This document shows, in pieces, positions 35,209 through 44,289 of a stretch of DNA of 64,000 bases. The stretch lies in the NCBI GenBank assembly GCA_030830005.1, contig JAURNV010000016.1, positions 21,539 to 85,538 on the forward strand. Reading direction: 5' to 3'. The notes below the pieces were generated by a model that saw nothing but the letters and a program-made list of their open reading frames with translations, was not told where the DNA came from and did not search any database. The DNA comes from Flavobacteriaceae bacterium (GTDB lineage Bacteria; Bacteroidota; Bacteroidia; Flavobacteriales; Flavobacteriaceae). The position numbers and the translations under genes were made by a program. Numbering within the stretch: the stretch's first letter is position 1; each line of letters opens with the position of its first letter.

Positions 35209-37407
35209 TTAAAAACGCCAACCAAAATTTACGTGATAAATCAATTTGCCATACTGTGGGCTATAGGCAGTTGTAAATTCGATTGGCCCTGCAAACGTTT
35301 CTAAACCGTATGCCAAACCCGTGCCAAAATAATCGGGTTGCTTTAGCCATTCCCCTGTACTAAAAATGTCATCGTTCATTATACCTGTATGAAATAATAC
35401 TCTAGCATGATGTCTAGGTAAAAATTCATAGTCTAGCACTATTTCCCCTTTTATAAAACTGTCTGCATCATCATGATGTTGTGGTAGCCCTACAAAAGGT
35501 TGAAAATTTAATATAGGAGGATAGCCATACCCCCCGAAAGTAAACTCGAATGTTGAGGCAGAGGGCTCCCCAACCGAAAACCCAGCCATAGTATTCAATG
35601 AAACGCTCCATTTATTGTTCAAAGAAAAAGCGGCCCCCGTTTTAGCTTTGGCAACTACAAAAGGAGTAAACGCCCCTAGGTCCTGATTAGGCGTTTTTCG
35701 ACTAAAAAAGTATTCCATGGAGCCATCGAAAAAACCACCCTTTTTTGGATAAAATGCATTGTCTCGAGAATCAATTTTTAAAAATCCATAGGTGCTATAA
35801 TAATCTGCATCATCAACGTATAAAAATTGCCTCGTTTGGTCGTCATAGAGGTTTGTTTTAAGCTTATTTTTTTGGTGAGAAAGCCCAGCGCCTAAGACCA
35901 TTTCTTCTCTAAAGAGGGTTTGTAAAAAAAATTTGTTTTTCTGAACAAAAGAATGAAGAATTGAAACGTTATATTCGATTGATTTTAAGGGAATGGAAAT
36001 CTCTGTTTCGAACTGGTCTAAAGTAGCACTAAAACCTACACTCCAAAAGCGTCCTTTATCAATAAAATACGAAAACGCATATCTAAAATACTCTCCAAAT
36101 ATAAAATCTAAAGAAACTTCATCATTTCTAAGTAACGAATGCTTCTGTGTAAGATTTACAAGCGCTGAAGCTCCTGTTAATTTATTGTAATTCAATCCTC
36201 CTCTAAACAGGGTTGTATAAGGAGATTCTTGCAAATCTATTTGCAACTCTTCCTTATTGTTTTTTGTCACAAGCGAATATCGAAAGGAGTCAAAATTATT
36301 AGTTGCTGCTAAATTGGTCAGTCCATCTTGAAGTTTTTTAAATGAATAGTGATTGTTTGGGGTTAGCCTAATTTTACCCATCAAATAATTGCGCTTATAA
36401 TTTGGTGTTATCGAAACTGTCAATTCATCCAAATGAAATGAATCTGGAATCTTTTTAGGGTAACGCACATGTGGCGTTTGTTTAAGAGCAAGTTTCTTTA
36501 GTTGTGAAAAGACAGCTTTTCCAGCTTCCTCCCCCTTTTTTATAATGGCGGCTTGTTCGGCAAAAGAAAGGATAGAATAGTCGTGAATTTCTGGATGAAT
36601 ATAAATGTCTGTTTGGGCTATTTTTGGCGCCATGGTTTTTCCGGTTTGAAATGTCCCTATACGCATCAATATCTCTGAAAATGTTTTAGGGTTTACAGAC
36701 GATGCAATATCCAACTGGGTGTCCACTCCAATAATAACATCAACGCCTTTTTGAAGCATAATGTCTATGGGGTAATTATCCGCAACGCCTCCATCAATTA
36801 GAATCTTGTCCTTAACTTTTACAGGCGAAAATATAGTGGGTAGTGCGCTACTGGCATTAACAGCTAAGGGCAAGAAGCCTTCTTCAAGTAGTACAGTTTC
36901 TCCCGTATTTATATCTGTTGCAACACAATAAAAAGGGATAGGCAGTTTACTAAAATCTTGTGTGTTACGCTGATCGTGCATCAATTTGACCAATAGATTA
37001 TACGCATTTTGTCCTTTGGACAAAGAAATTGGAAATTGGATTTTTCCCTTAACTATTGGTAAGGTTATTGCATAGCGTTCATCATCTTCCTTGGTGTCAA
37101 AGGATTTTGAGGTACGGTCAAAATTGTCACTAACAATATCATTTAAGTCTATTCCTAAAAGCAGTTGCTCCAATTGACTTGCCGAGTACCCACAGGCATA
37201 TAATGCGCCAACAATAGCCCCCATGCTTGTCCCACCAATATAATCGATCCGAACACCTGCGCGTTCAATCTCTTTTAACACTCCCACATGAGACATCCCT
37301 TTTGCGCCTCCACCACTTAAAATCAATCCTACTTTGGGATTTTCAAGGTTTTGTGCAAATGCCAAACTTAGCGCAAAACAAAAACAGATTGTGTTAAGAA
37401 TCTTCAT
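35209..37407 (-). CDS. Patatin-like phospholipase with outer-membrane beta-barrel
   Basis: A 732-residue exported protein. After the signal peptide (1-19) comes a patatin domain with oxyanion loop GGGAKG (32-37), nucleophile Ser61 in GTSMG and the dyad Asp205 in DGG. A POTRA-like linker (~310-370) follows, then a C-terminal 16-strand-type barrel (~375-732) ending in an aromatic Phe. This is the layout of PlpD-type (type Vd) autotransporter phospholipases. The catalytic dyad is intact. It overlaps uvrC by 14 bases. Confidence 0.9.
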   Translation of the reverse strand: MKILNTICFCFALSLAFAQNLENPKVGLILSGGGAKGMSHVGVLKEIERAGVRIDYIGGTSMGAIVGALYACGYSASQLEQLLLGIDLNDIVSDNFDRTSKSFDTKEDDERYAITLPIVKGKIQFPISLSKGQNAYNLLVKLMHDQRNTQDFSKLPIPFYCVATDINTGETVLLEEGFLPLAVNASSALPTIFSPVKVKDKILIDGGVADNYPIDIMLQKGVDVIIGVDTQLDIASSVNPKTFSEILMRIGTFQTGKTMAPKIAQTDIYIHPEIHDYSILSFAEQAAIIKKGEEAGKAVFSQLKKLALKQTPHVRYPKKIPDSFHLDELTVSITPNYKRNYLMGKIRLTPNNHYSFKKLQDGLTNLAATNNFDSFRYSLVTKNNKEELQIDLQESPYTTLFRGGLNYNKLTGASALVNLTQKHSLLRNDEVSLDFIFGEYFRYAFSYFIDKGRFWSVGFSATLDQFETEISIPLKSIEYNVSILHSFVQKNKFFLQTLFREEMVLGAGLSHQKNKLKTNLYDDQTRQFLYVDDADYYSTYGFLKIDSRDNAFYPKKGGFFDGSMEYFFSRKTPNQDLGAFTPFVVAKAKTGAAFSLNNKWSVSLNTMAGFSVGEPSASTFEFTFGGYGYPPILNFQPFVGLPQHHDDADSFIKGEIVLDYEFLPRHHARVLFHTGIMNDDIFSTGEWLKQPDYFGTGLAYGLETFAGPIEFTTAYSPQYGKLIYHVNFGWRF

Positions 37408-39193
37408 GGTGTAGGTTGTTATAAATGCTTTTGGCCTTCACAGGACCTAATATTTGGGTTAATTCATCTAGCGAAGCTACTTTGATGCGTTTAACAGATT
37501 TGAATTTTTTTAATAGTTCAGTAGCCGTTTTTGTTCCAACTCCGGGGATATTTTCAAGCGTTGAGCTAATAGCCCCTTTGCTTCGTTTTTTTCGATGTAA
37601 ACGTACCCCAAAACGATGGGCTTCGTTACGCAACTGTTGAACAATACGCAAGGTCTCAGAGCGCTTATCCAAATATAAGGGAATTGGGTCGTTTGGAAAA
37701 TAAAGCTCTTCTAGTCGTTTGGCAATGCCCAAAACAGCAACTTTTCCACGAATGCCTAACACGTCAAAACTTTTTAGCGCTGCATTAAGTTGTCCTTTTC
37801 CACCATCAATGACTACGAGTTGGGGCAAAGAGGCTCCTTCTGAAAGGAGGCGCTTATAACGACGATAAACGACCTCCTCCATGGAGGCAAAATCATCTGA
37901 GCCTACAACCGTTTTAATTCCATAATGACGGTATTCTTTTTTGCTTGGCTTACCATTTCTAAACACTACACACGCTGCCACTGGATTGCTTCCCTGAATA
38001 TTAGAATTATCAAAGCCCTCAATGTGTATGGGAAGATCAGATAAGCGCAAATCCTGCTGCATTTGTGCCATCAAGCGTTGGGTATGTTGCTCTGGGTCTG
38101 TAATTTTTATTTGTTTTAGTTGTTCTATCCGGTTTTGCTTGGCATTTCGTAACGATAAATTAAGAAGCTGTTTTTTTTCCCCAATCTTAGGTACCGTTAC
38201 GTATACATCTCCACCCAAGTCAATATCAAAAGGAAGTAGGATTTCTTTGCTTGTAGAGCTAAATCTTCTCCGAAGCTCCACCGCAGCTACACGTAATAGT
38301 TCGGCATCGGTTTCGTCTAATTTCTTTTTAAAAGTCATGTTGTGAAACCGCACAATAGAACCATAGGAAACTTGTAAAAAATTTACAAATGCTGAAGTTT
38401 CATCTGAAACAATCGTACACACGTCTACCGAATTTATTTTAGGACTTACCACAGATGACTTAGCTTGGTAGTCCTGCAGGGCTTCCATTTTTAATTTAAC
38501 TGCTTGAGCATGTTCAAACTGAAGTGTTTCAACTGCAGCGCTCATTTCTCTGCTAAAGGCTTCGTTAACTTTCTTAAACTTTCCCTGTAAGATGTTTTGA
38601 ATATGCCCAATAGACTCATTATAATGAGTCGTCGTTTGCTTTCCTACGCAAGGTGCTAAACAGTTTCCAATATGATACTCCAAACATGCCTTATACTTTT
38701 CACTCGCAATATTCTCAGGCGTTAAATCATAATGACACGTACGGAGTGGGTATAACTCGTTTATCAAGTCCAACAATACTCTAACCGTCTTGGCGTTAGT
38801 AAACGGACCAAAATATTCGGACCCGTCGTGAACAACCTTACGTGTAGCAAATACTCTTGGAAAACGTTCTTTTTTAATACATATCCAAGGATATGTTTTA
38901 TCATCTCGAAGCAGGATATTGTATTTGGGTTGATGTTCTTTGATTAGGGTGTTTTCTAATATCAGCGCATCTGACTCAGTAGGTACTACAATATGTTTAA
39001 GGCCATCAATAGCATTTACTAAATTTTGCGTTTTTCGAGAATCTACCCGTTTTCTAAAATATGAGGATACGCGCTTTTTAAGGTCTTTGGCTTTGCCAAC
39101 ATATATTATCTCCCCTTGTTTGTCGTAGTACTGATATACGCCAGGTTCATTAGGCAGCGATGCTACTTGATGTTTTAGTGCCGCTTTAGTCAT
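37394..39193 (-). CDS. uvrC: Excinuclease ABC subunit C
   Basis: UvrC makes both incisions in nucleotide excision repair. The 599-residue protein has the GIY-YIG domain (EPGVYQYYDKQGEIIYVGKAK, 16-36), a UVR motif for UvrB binding (~200-240), the RNase H-like endonuclease domain (IEGFDNSNIQGSNPVAACVVF, VVIDGGKGQL) and C-terminal HhH repeats (LENIPGVGTKTATELLKKF). The ATG at 39193 matches the usual N-terminus; the longer ORF runs into the divergent gene. Confidence 0.96.
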   Translation of the reverse strand: MTKAALKHQVASLPNEPGVYQYYDKQGEIIYVGKAKDLKKRVSSYFRKRVDSRKTQNLVNAIDGLKHIVVPTESDALILENTLIKEHQPKYNILLRDDKTYPWICIKKERFPRVFATRKVVHDGSEYFGPFTNAKTVRVLLDLINELYPLRTCHYDLTPENIASEKYKACLEYHIGNCLAPCVGKQTTTHYNESIGHIQNILQGKFKKVNEAFSREMSAAVETLQFEHAQAVKLKMEALQDYQAKSSVVSPKINSVDVCTIVSDETSAFVNFLQVSYGSIVRFHNMTFKKKLDETDAELLRVAAVELRRRFSSTSKEILLPFDIDLGGDVYVTVPKIGEKKQLLNLSLRNAKQNRIEQLKQIKITDPEQHTQRLMAQMQQDLRLSDLPIHIEGFDNSNIQGSNPVAACVVFRNGKPSKKEYRHYGIKTVVGSDDFASMEEVVYRRYKRLLSEGASLPQLVVIDGGKGQLNAALKSFDVLGIRGKVAVLGIAKRLEELYFPNDPIPLYLDKRSETLRIVQQLRNEAHRFGVRLHRKKRSKGAISSTLENIPGVGTKTATELLKKFKSVKRIKVASLDELTQILGPVKAKSIYNNLHHEDS

Positions 39194-39239
39194 GGACACT
39201 AAAGTACAAAACTTCCCTGTGAAACGGCTATATTTATGC

Positions 39240-39800
39240 ATGCCAAACAAGCAAGCTTTAAGAGAATTGTATTTTACTAAGCGCAAGTCGCTTAGGCCAG
39301 AGGTCTTAGAAACCGCAAGCGCCACAATTCTTGATCATGTTATTTCTGAAAATCTTATTGACCAGGGGCTTTTGATGATGTTCCTCGGAAGTTCAGCGCA
39401 TTTTGAATTGCCCATGGAAAAATGGTTTGAATATTTTGAGCAACACCAAATTTGCGTTCCAAAAGTAGTTGATTCAAAAGGTCATATGGAAGCTGTTTGT
39501 TGGGAAAAAGGGCAATCCCTATTGCCAAACAAGTGGGGTATTTTAGAGCCACAAGGCAATTCCTTTATCCCCCCTGAAAACATAAAAACTGTAATTGTGC
39601 CTATGTTGTGTTTTGACCTAAACGGACATCGTGTGGGGTATGGAAAAGGCTATTATGATAGGTTTCTTTTTAGGTGTGCGACAAGAGTAAAAACGATTGG
39701 CCTTTCGTTTTATGATCCCATTGAAACCATTGAAGATGTAACTTCAAATGACTACTCGTTAGATATAGCGATTACTCCTAAAAAGGTGTATTTATTTTGA
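39240..39800 (+). CDS. 5-formyltetrahydrofolate cyclo-ligase
   Basis: Converts 5-formyl-THF to 5,10-methenyl-THF with ATP, in folate one-carbon metabolism. The 186-residue protein has the N-terminal basic helix (ALRELYFTKRKSLRP), the PKVVDSKGHMEAV segment and the signature VPMLCFDLNGHRVGYGKGYYDRFL. The ATG at 39240 is chosen over the ORF-track start in the intergenic region. It diverges from uvrC and ends in a 9-base overlap with lspA. Confidence 0.93.
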   Translation: MPNKQALRELYFTKRKSLRPEVLETASATILDHVISENLIDQGLLMMFLGSSAHFELPMEKWFEYFEQHQICVPKVVDSKGHMEAVCWEKGQSLLPNKWGILEPQGNSFIPPENIKTVIVPMLCFDLNGHRVGYGKGYYDRFLFRCATRVKTIGLSFYDPIETIEDVTSNDYSLDIAITPKKVYLF

Positions 39801-40418
39801 CCCCCTTCGTGACTGCAACAACAATAATACGACTCCCGTACATATAGCGCTATCTGCAACATTAAAAACAGGCTCAAAAAAAGTGAAACTTGCGCCTCCA
39901 ATAAGTGGAACCCACTCAGGCCACGTCCATGTAAACATGGGAAACTGAAACATATCAACAACATGCCCAAAAAGCAAGGGTGCATAACCACCATCTGCAG
40001 GTAAAAATTCAGCTACTTGTCCATAGCTGTTTGAAAAAAGTACGCCATAAAAGACGGAATCAATAATATTACCCAAGGCACCCGCAAATATGAGGGTGAC
40101 CGCAATAAGCTGCGCTTTAGGCGCTTTTTGTTTTACTGCCCTAACCAGCCAATACCCAATAGCAGAAATCGCTAATAAGCGAAATATCGAAAGCAGAAGT
40201 TTTGCTGTGTCATCAGATATAAAAGGTAAAATATCATTGAGCCGAGCGCCCCAAGCCATGCCCTTATTTTCTACAAACAACAGCCGAAACCACCCCCAAT
40301 CTATAAGAGCATTACTGCCATAGAAGGTTAAAGGGTAATTAAGTTTGATATAGCCTTTTAATGCTTGATCAACGACCAATACAGCAAAGACAATCCAACA
40401 AAGCTTGCGGAGCTTCAT
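39792..40418 (-). CDS. lspA: Lipoprotein signal peptidase (signal peptidase II)
   Basis: Cleaves the signal peptide from diacylglyceryl prolipoproteins in the inner membrane. The 208-residue protein has four membrane helices, FVENKGMAWG near 49-57, and the catalytic aspartates Asp120 (GALGNIIDS) and Asp189 (FNVADSAI). A roughly 30-residue periplasmic insert (residues ~138-170) is longer than in E. coli, as is usual in Bacteroidota. Its substrates would include the many lipoproteins encoded here. Confidence 0.96.
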   Translation of the reverse strand: MKLRKLCWIVFAVLVVDQALKGYIKLNYPLTFYGSNALIDWGWFRLLFVENKGMAWGARLNDILPFISDDTAKLLLSIFRLLAISAIGYWLVRAVKQKAPKAQLIAVTLIFAGALGNIIDSVFYGVLFSNSYGQVAEFLPADGGYAPLLFGHVVDMFQFPMFTWTWPEWVPLIGGASFTFFEPVFNVADSAICTGVVLLLLQSRRGSK

Positions 40419-40421
40419 AAA

Positions 40422-40799
40422 TTATGGCTGCATATTTTTAGCCTCAATACTTAACGTAGCGTGTGGAACAAGCTTTAATCGTTCTTTGTTGATAAGCTTT
40501 CCCGTTACGCGACATACTCCATAGGTTTTGTTTTCTATGCGGATAAGCGCATTTTTCAAATCTCTAATAAACTTTTCTTGTCGCAGTGCTAATTGGGTGT
40601 TTGCTTCTTTGGACATGGTTTCTGAACCTTCTTCAAAAGCCTTAAATGTAGGTGCTGTGTCATCAGTACCATTATTCCCATCGTTCATATAGGCGCTTCT
40701 AATAAGCTCAAGATCGTGTTTCGCTTTCGCAATTTTATCTTCAATAAGCCCTTTAAATTCTTGTAGCGCTTCGTCAGAGTATCGGTTTGTATTTTCCAT
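40422..40799 (-). CDS. TraR/DksA-family protein
   Basis: A 125-residue DksA-like protein: a helical coiled-coil N-terminal part (about 5-85) and a C-terminal DksA zinc-finger region (GVCRVTGKLINKERLKLVPHATLSIEAK). Only one of the four zinc cysteines remains, as I recall for flavobacterial homologues. DksA binds RNA polymerase in the secondary channel; whether this form does so is unknown. It lies 4 bases from lspA and 12 from ileS, in an ileS-dksA-lspA operon. Confidence 0.9.
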   Translation of the reverse strand: MENTNRYSDEALQEFKGLIEDKIAKAKHDLELIRSAYMNDGNNGTDDTAPTFKAFEEGSETMSKEANTQLALRQEKFIRDLKNALIRIENKTYGVCRVTGKLINKERLKLVPHATLSIEAKNMQP

Positions 40800-40811
40800 G
40801 ATGTTAAATTG

Positions 40812-43800
40812 TTACGTTTTTATCATTTCTACCTTTGTCTGCAATGAGTCAAATGACAATTCTGTCGCATCATTGCTTATGTTTTTTGCTACACGAATGG
40901 ATGTAGCTAAAATTTCGTGCTGAATATACGCTTTGTTTTTATTTAAAACAGCGATTAATTCTTCACTTTCATCAAGTATAACCTCGATAGTATCTGTTAC
41001 TTCAAAGCCAAGGTCTTTGCGTATGTTTTGTAATCGATTTACAAGCTCTCGTGCCATTCCCTCCAGTCGCAGCGATTCATTCATTTGAATGTCGAGCGCA
41101 ACAGTAATGCCCTGTTCTGAAGCCACTAACCACCCCGCTACATCTTTGGAGCTAATGATTACATCATTTGCTTCTAAAATAACGTTTTTGTTGTTTATCT
41201 CAAGGGGAAGGGTGCCTTTTTGTTCAAGTTCTTGTACTTGATTATCTGAAAGTCCTTGAATGGCTTGTACAACAAACTTCATGTCTTTTCCAAAACGAGG
41301 GCCTAACGTCTTAAAATTGGGCTTAACTTCTTTAACTAGAATAGACGACGTGTCGTCTAGCAATTCGACCTCTTTTACATTTACTTCTGCAGCAATTATA
41401 GCAGCAACCGCTTCTACTTGTTGGCGTTCAGCCTTGTATAAAACAGGAATCATAATACGCTGCAAGGGTTGACGAACCTTTATTTTTTCTCGTTTGCGCA
41501 GCGACAATACCAAAGAGGTGATTTTTTGAGCACGCTGCATTTTTTGTTCTAGCTCAGGGTTAATGCAGGCAACTTCTGCTTTGGGATAAAAGGCCAAATG
41601 CACCGAAGAAAAAGTTTCTTTTTTTGTTATTCCGTTTAAATCTTGATACAAGCGGTCTGCATAAAACGGTGCTACTGAAGCCATCATTTTTGCAACACTT
41701 ATTAAACATTCATACAAGGTTTGGTAGGCGGCAATTTTATCTTGCTCATAAGTCCCTTTCCAAAAACGACGCCGGCACAAACGCACATACCAGTTACTCA
41801 AGTCCTCTGTTACAAAATGTGAAATGGCGCGGCAGGCGCGAGTTGGTTCATAAGCATCAAAATGGGTAGTTGTTTTTTGAATAAGGCTGTGAAGCTCTGA
41901 TAAAATCCACTGGTCAATCTCAGGTCTTTGCTTTAATGGAATTTCATCTTCAGAGTATGTAAAGCCATCTATATTAGCATACAAACTGAAAAAGGAGTAG
42001 GTGTTGTAAAGGGTACCAAAAAATTTACGCCTTACCTCTTCAATCCCTTCTGCATCAAACTTCAAGTTATCCCATGGATTCGCGTTGCTAATCATATACC
42101 AACGTGTAGCGTCTGCGCCATAGGTTTTGAGTGTTTCAAAAGGATCAACTGCATTCCCTAAGCGTTTAGACATTTTTTGCCCGTTTTTGTCTAAAACCAA
42201 TCCATTAGAGACAACATTTTTATAGGCAACAGAATCAAATACGAGTGTAGAAATCGCATGAAGGGTATAAAACCATCCTCGCGTCTGGTCAACACCTTCA
42301 GCAATATAGTCCGCAGGAAAAGCTGTACGGTTGTCAATTTTTTCTTTGTTTTCAAATGGGTAATGCCATTGAGCGTAAGGCATCGCTCCAGAGTCAAACC
42401 ATACATCAATTAGATCCTCTTCGCGGTACATTGGCTTTCCTGAATGGCTCAAAAGAACTATTTCATCAACAGTGTCTTTGTGTAAGTCTACGCGTCCATA
42501 ATTTCGCTCCGACATATCATTTGACACAAAATCTTTAAGTGGGTTTTTTATCATCAATCCCGCAGAAACAGCTTCTTCTACCGCATCCCTAAGTGCTTCT
42601 ATAGAACCAATAACTCGTGTTTCATCTCCCTCAGTTGTTCGCCAAATAGGCAATGGTATTCCCCAAAAACGAGATCGCGAGAGGTTCCAATCGTTAGCGT
42701 TTGCAAGCCAATTACCAAAACGTCCTTCTCCCGTTTTAGCTGGTTTCCACTGAATGGTTTGATTTAGCTCAACCATTCGCTCCTTATGCTCCTGAACTTT
42801 AATAAACCACGAATCAAGAGGATAATATAGTACCGGGGCATCTGTACGCCAACAGTGCGGATAACTGTGTACGTATTTTTCCACCTTAAAGGCTTTATTT
42901 TCTTGTTTAAGGCGAATGGCAATCTCTACATCAACTGATTTTTCGGGTGCTTCTCCCTTAGCGTAATAGTCGTTTTTTACATACTTCCCGTCGAGTCCGC
43001 CAACTTCGGGTCTAAATTTTCCTTGAAGGTCAACTAAGGGAACTGGATTTTCATTCTCATCTAAAATTAACAGCGGAGGCACAGGGGGAGAGGCTTCTTT
43101 GGCTACTTTGGCGTCATCTGCCCCAAAAGTTGGAGCAGTATGTACAATTCCTGTTCCGTCGTCTGTGGTAACAAAATCACCTGAAATTACTCTAAATGCA
43201 TTCTCCGGATTTTGATACGGCAACGGGGACTCGTTCCACAATTGTTCGTAATGAATGCCTACCAAATCTGTGCCGGCTACATATTGTTCAATCCAATACG
43301 GAATGATTTTTTCAGCCTCCGTATAGGCATCCATTTTTTTCTGTGAGGTAACTTGTTTATAGTTTTTGCCAAACTGCTTGGTAATGAGTTTTTCGGCAAG
43401 TAAAACTCTTATTGGCTCGTGGGTATACTGATTAAAGGTTTGTATAATGGCATATCTAATTTTTAAACCAACGGTAAGTGCAGTATTAGAGGGAAGTGTC
43501 CATGGCGTAGTTGTCCATGCTAAAAGATGCAATGGCAAACTGCCTCTTAGGGCTTTAGGCAACGATGCATCTACCGCTTTGAACTGGGCAGTAACAGACG
43601 TATCGCTAACATCTCGATAGCACCCCGGCTGATTTAACTCATGAGAGGAAAGTCCTGTTCCAGCCATTGGAGAATAGGGTTGAATGGTGTAGCCCTTGTA
43701 AACCAATCCTTTATTATAAAGCGAAGCAAGGAGCCACCAGACCGATTCCATATATTTTGAAGTGTACGTAATGTATGGATCGTCCATATCTACCCAATAC

Positions 43801-44213
43801 CCCATTTTTTTGGTCAAATCGTTCCACACATCCGTGTAGCGCATAACTGCTTTTTGACATGCTTTGTTGTAATCGGATACACTTATCGATTTTCCAATAT
43901 CTTCTTTAGTAATTCCTAGTTCTTTCTCCACGCCCAATTCTACAGGTAGTCCATGCGTGTCCCATCCTGCTTTGCGTTTAACCTGAAACCCTTGTTGGGT
44001 TTTGTAACGACAAAAGATGTCCTTTAATGCTCGCGCTAAAACATGGTGAATTCCTGGCAACCCATTTGCAGAAGGCGGACCTTCAAAAAAAACAAATGGT
44101 TGGCTCCCTTCACGAGCGTCAACACTTGCCTCAAAAATGAGATGTTTATCCCAAAATGAAGCGATGTCTTCAGCTGTTGCTGCTAAATCAAGATGTGAGT
44201 AGTTAGGAAACAC
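40812..44213 (-). CDS. ileS: Isoleucyl-tRNA synthetase (IleS2-type)
   Basis: Charges tRNA-Ile. At 1133 residues it is the longer, eukaryote-like form. The second signature KMSKRLGNA is present near 680. The first class I signature, normally HIGH, reads GIHH (PPSANGLPGIHHVLARALKD, near residue 55): the first and third positions are swapped. The editing domain (WTTTPWTLPSNTALTVG) is present. The start codon is GTG at 44213; no nearby in-frame ATG gives the conserved N-terminus. A TACTTTCG box lies upstream. Confidence 0.97.
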   Translation of the reverse strand: MFPNYSHLDLAATAEDIASFWDKHLIFEASVDAREGSQPFVFFEGPPSANGLPGIHHVLARALKDIFCRYKTQQGFQVKRKAGWDTHGLPVELGVEKELGITKEDIGKSISVSDYNKACQKAVMRYTDVWNDLTKKMGYWVDMDDPYITYTSKYMESVWWLLASLYNKGLVYKGYTIQPYSPMAGTGLSSHELNQPGCYRDVSDTSVTAQFKAVDASLPKALRGSLPLHLLAWTTTPWTLPSNTALTVGLKIRYAIIQTFNQYTHEPIRVLLAEKLITKQFGKNYKQVTSQKKMDAYTEAEKIIPYWIEQYVAGTDLVGIHYEQLWNESPLPYQNPENAFRVISGDFVTTDDGTGIVHTAPTFGADDAKVAKEASPPVPPLLILDENENPVPLVDLQGKFRPEVGGLDGKYVKNDYYAKGEAPEKSVDVEIAIRLKQENKAFKVEKYVHSYPHCWRTDAPVLYYPLDSWFIKVQEHKERMVELNQTIQWKPAKTGEGRFGNWLANANDWNLSRSRFWGIPLPIWRTTEGDETRVIGSIEALRDAVEEAVSAGLMIKNPLKDFVSNDMSERNYGRVDLHKDTVDEIVLLSHSGKPMYREEDLIDVWFDSGAMPYAQWHYPFENKEKIDNRTAFPADYIAEGVDQTRGWFYTLHAISTLVFDSVAYKNVVSNGLVLDKNGQKMSKRLGNAVDPFETLKTYGADATRWYMISNANPWDNLKFDAEGIEEVRRKFFGTLYNTYSFFSLYANIDGFTYSEDEIPLKQRPEIDQWILSELHSLIQKTTTHFDAYEPTRACRAISHFVTEDLSNWYVRLCRRRFWKGTYEQDKIAAYQTLYECLISVAKMMASVAPFYADRLYQDLNGITKKETFSSVHLAFYPKAEVACINPELEQKMQRAQKITSLVLSLRKREKIKVRQPLQRIMIPVLYKAERQQVEAVAAIIAAEVNVKEVELLDDTSSILVKEVKPNFKTLGPRFGKDMKFVVQAIQGLSDNQVQELEQKGTLPLEINNKNVILEANDVIISSKDVAGWLVASEQGITVALDIQMNESLRLEGMARELVNRLQNIRKDLGFEVTDTIEVILDESEELIAVLNKNKAYIQHEILATSIRVAKNISNDATELSFDSLQTKVEMIKT

Positions 44214-44238
44214 CCTTTTTCACTAAAAATTATGCATG

Positions 44239-44246
44239 CGAAAGTA
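44239..44246 (-). promoter_or_regulatory. Possible -7 element of ileS (TTCG variant)
   Basis: The minus strand reads TACTTTCG, one base from TAnnTTTG, 25 bases before the GTG start of ileS. Confidence 0.3.
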
Positions 44247-44289
44247 ACCAATTTAGCTCAAAATATTGTGTTGGTCCTTTGATGAATCG

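Noticed and set aside
39199-39206. TACTTTAG on the minus strand as uvrC promoter
   Set aside because: It differs from the consensus at the last two bases and lies 5 bases from the start; too weak to list.
37394-39325. Long start of uvrC (643 aa)
   Set aside because: The added 44 residues run into the divergent cyclo-ligase gene and are not part of UvrC; the ATG at 39193 fits.
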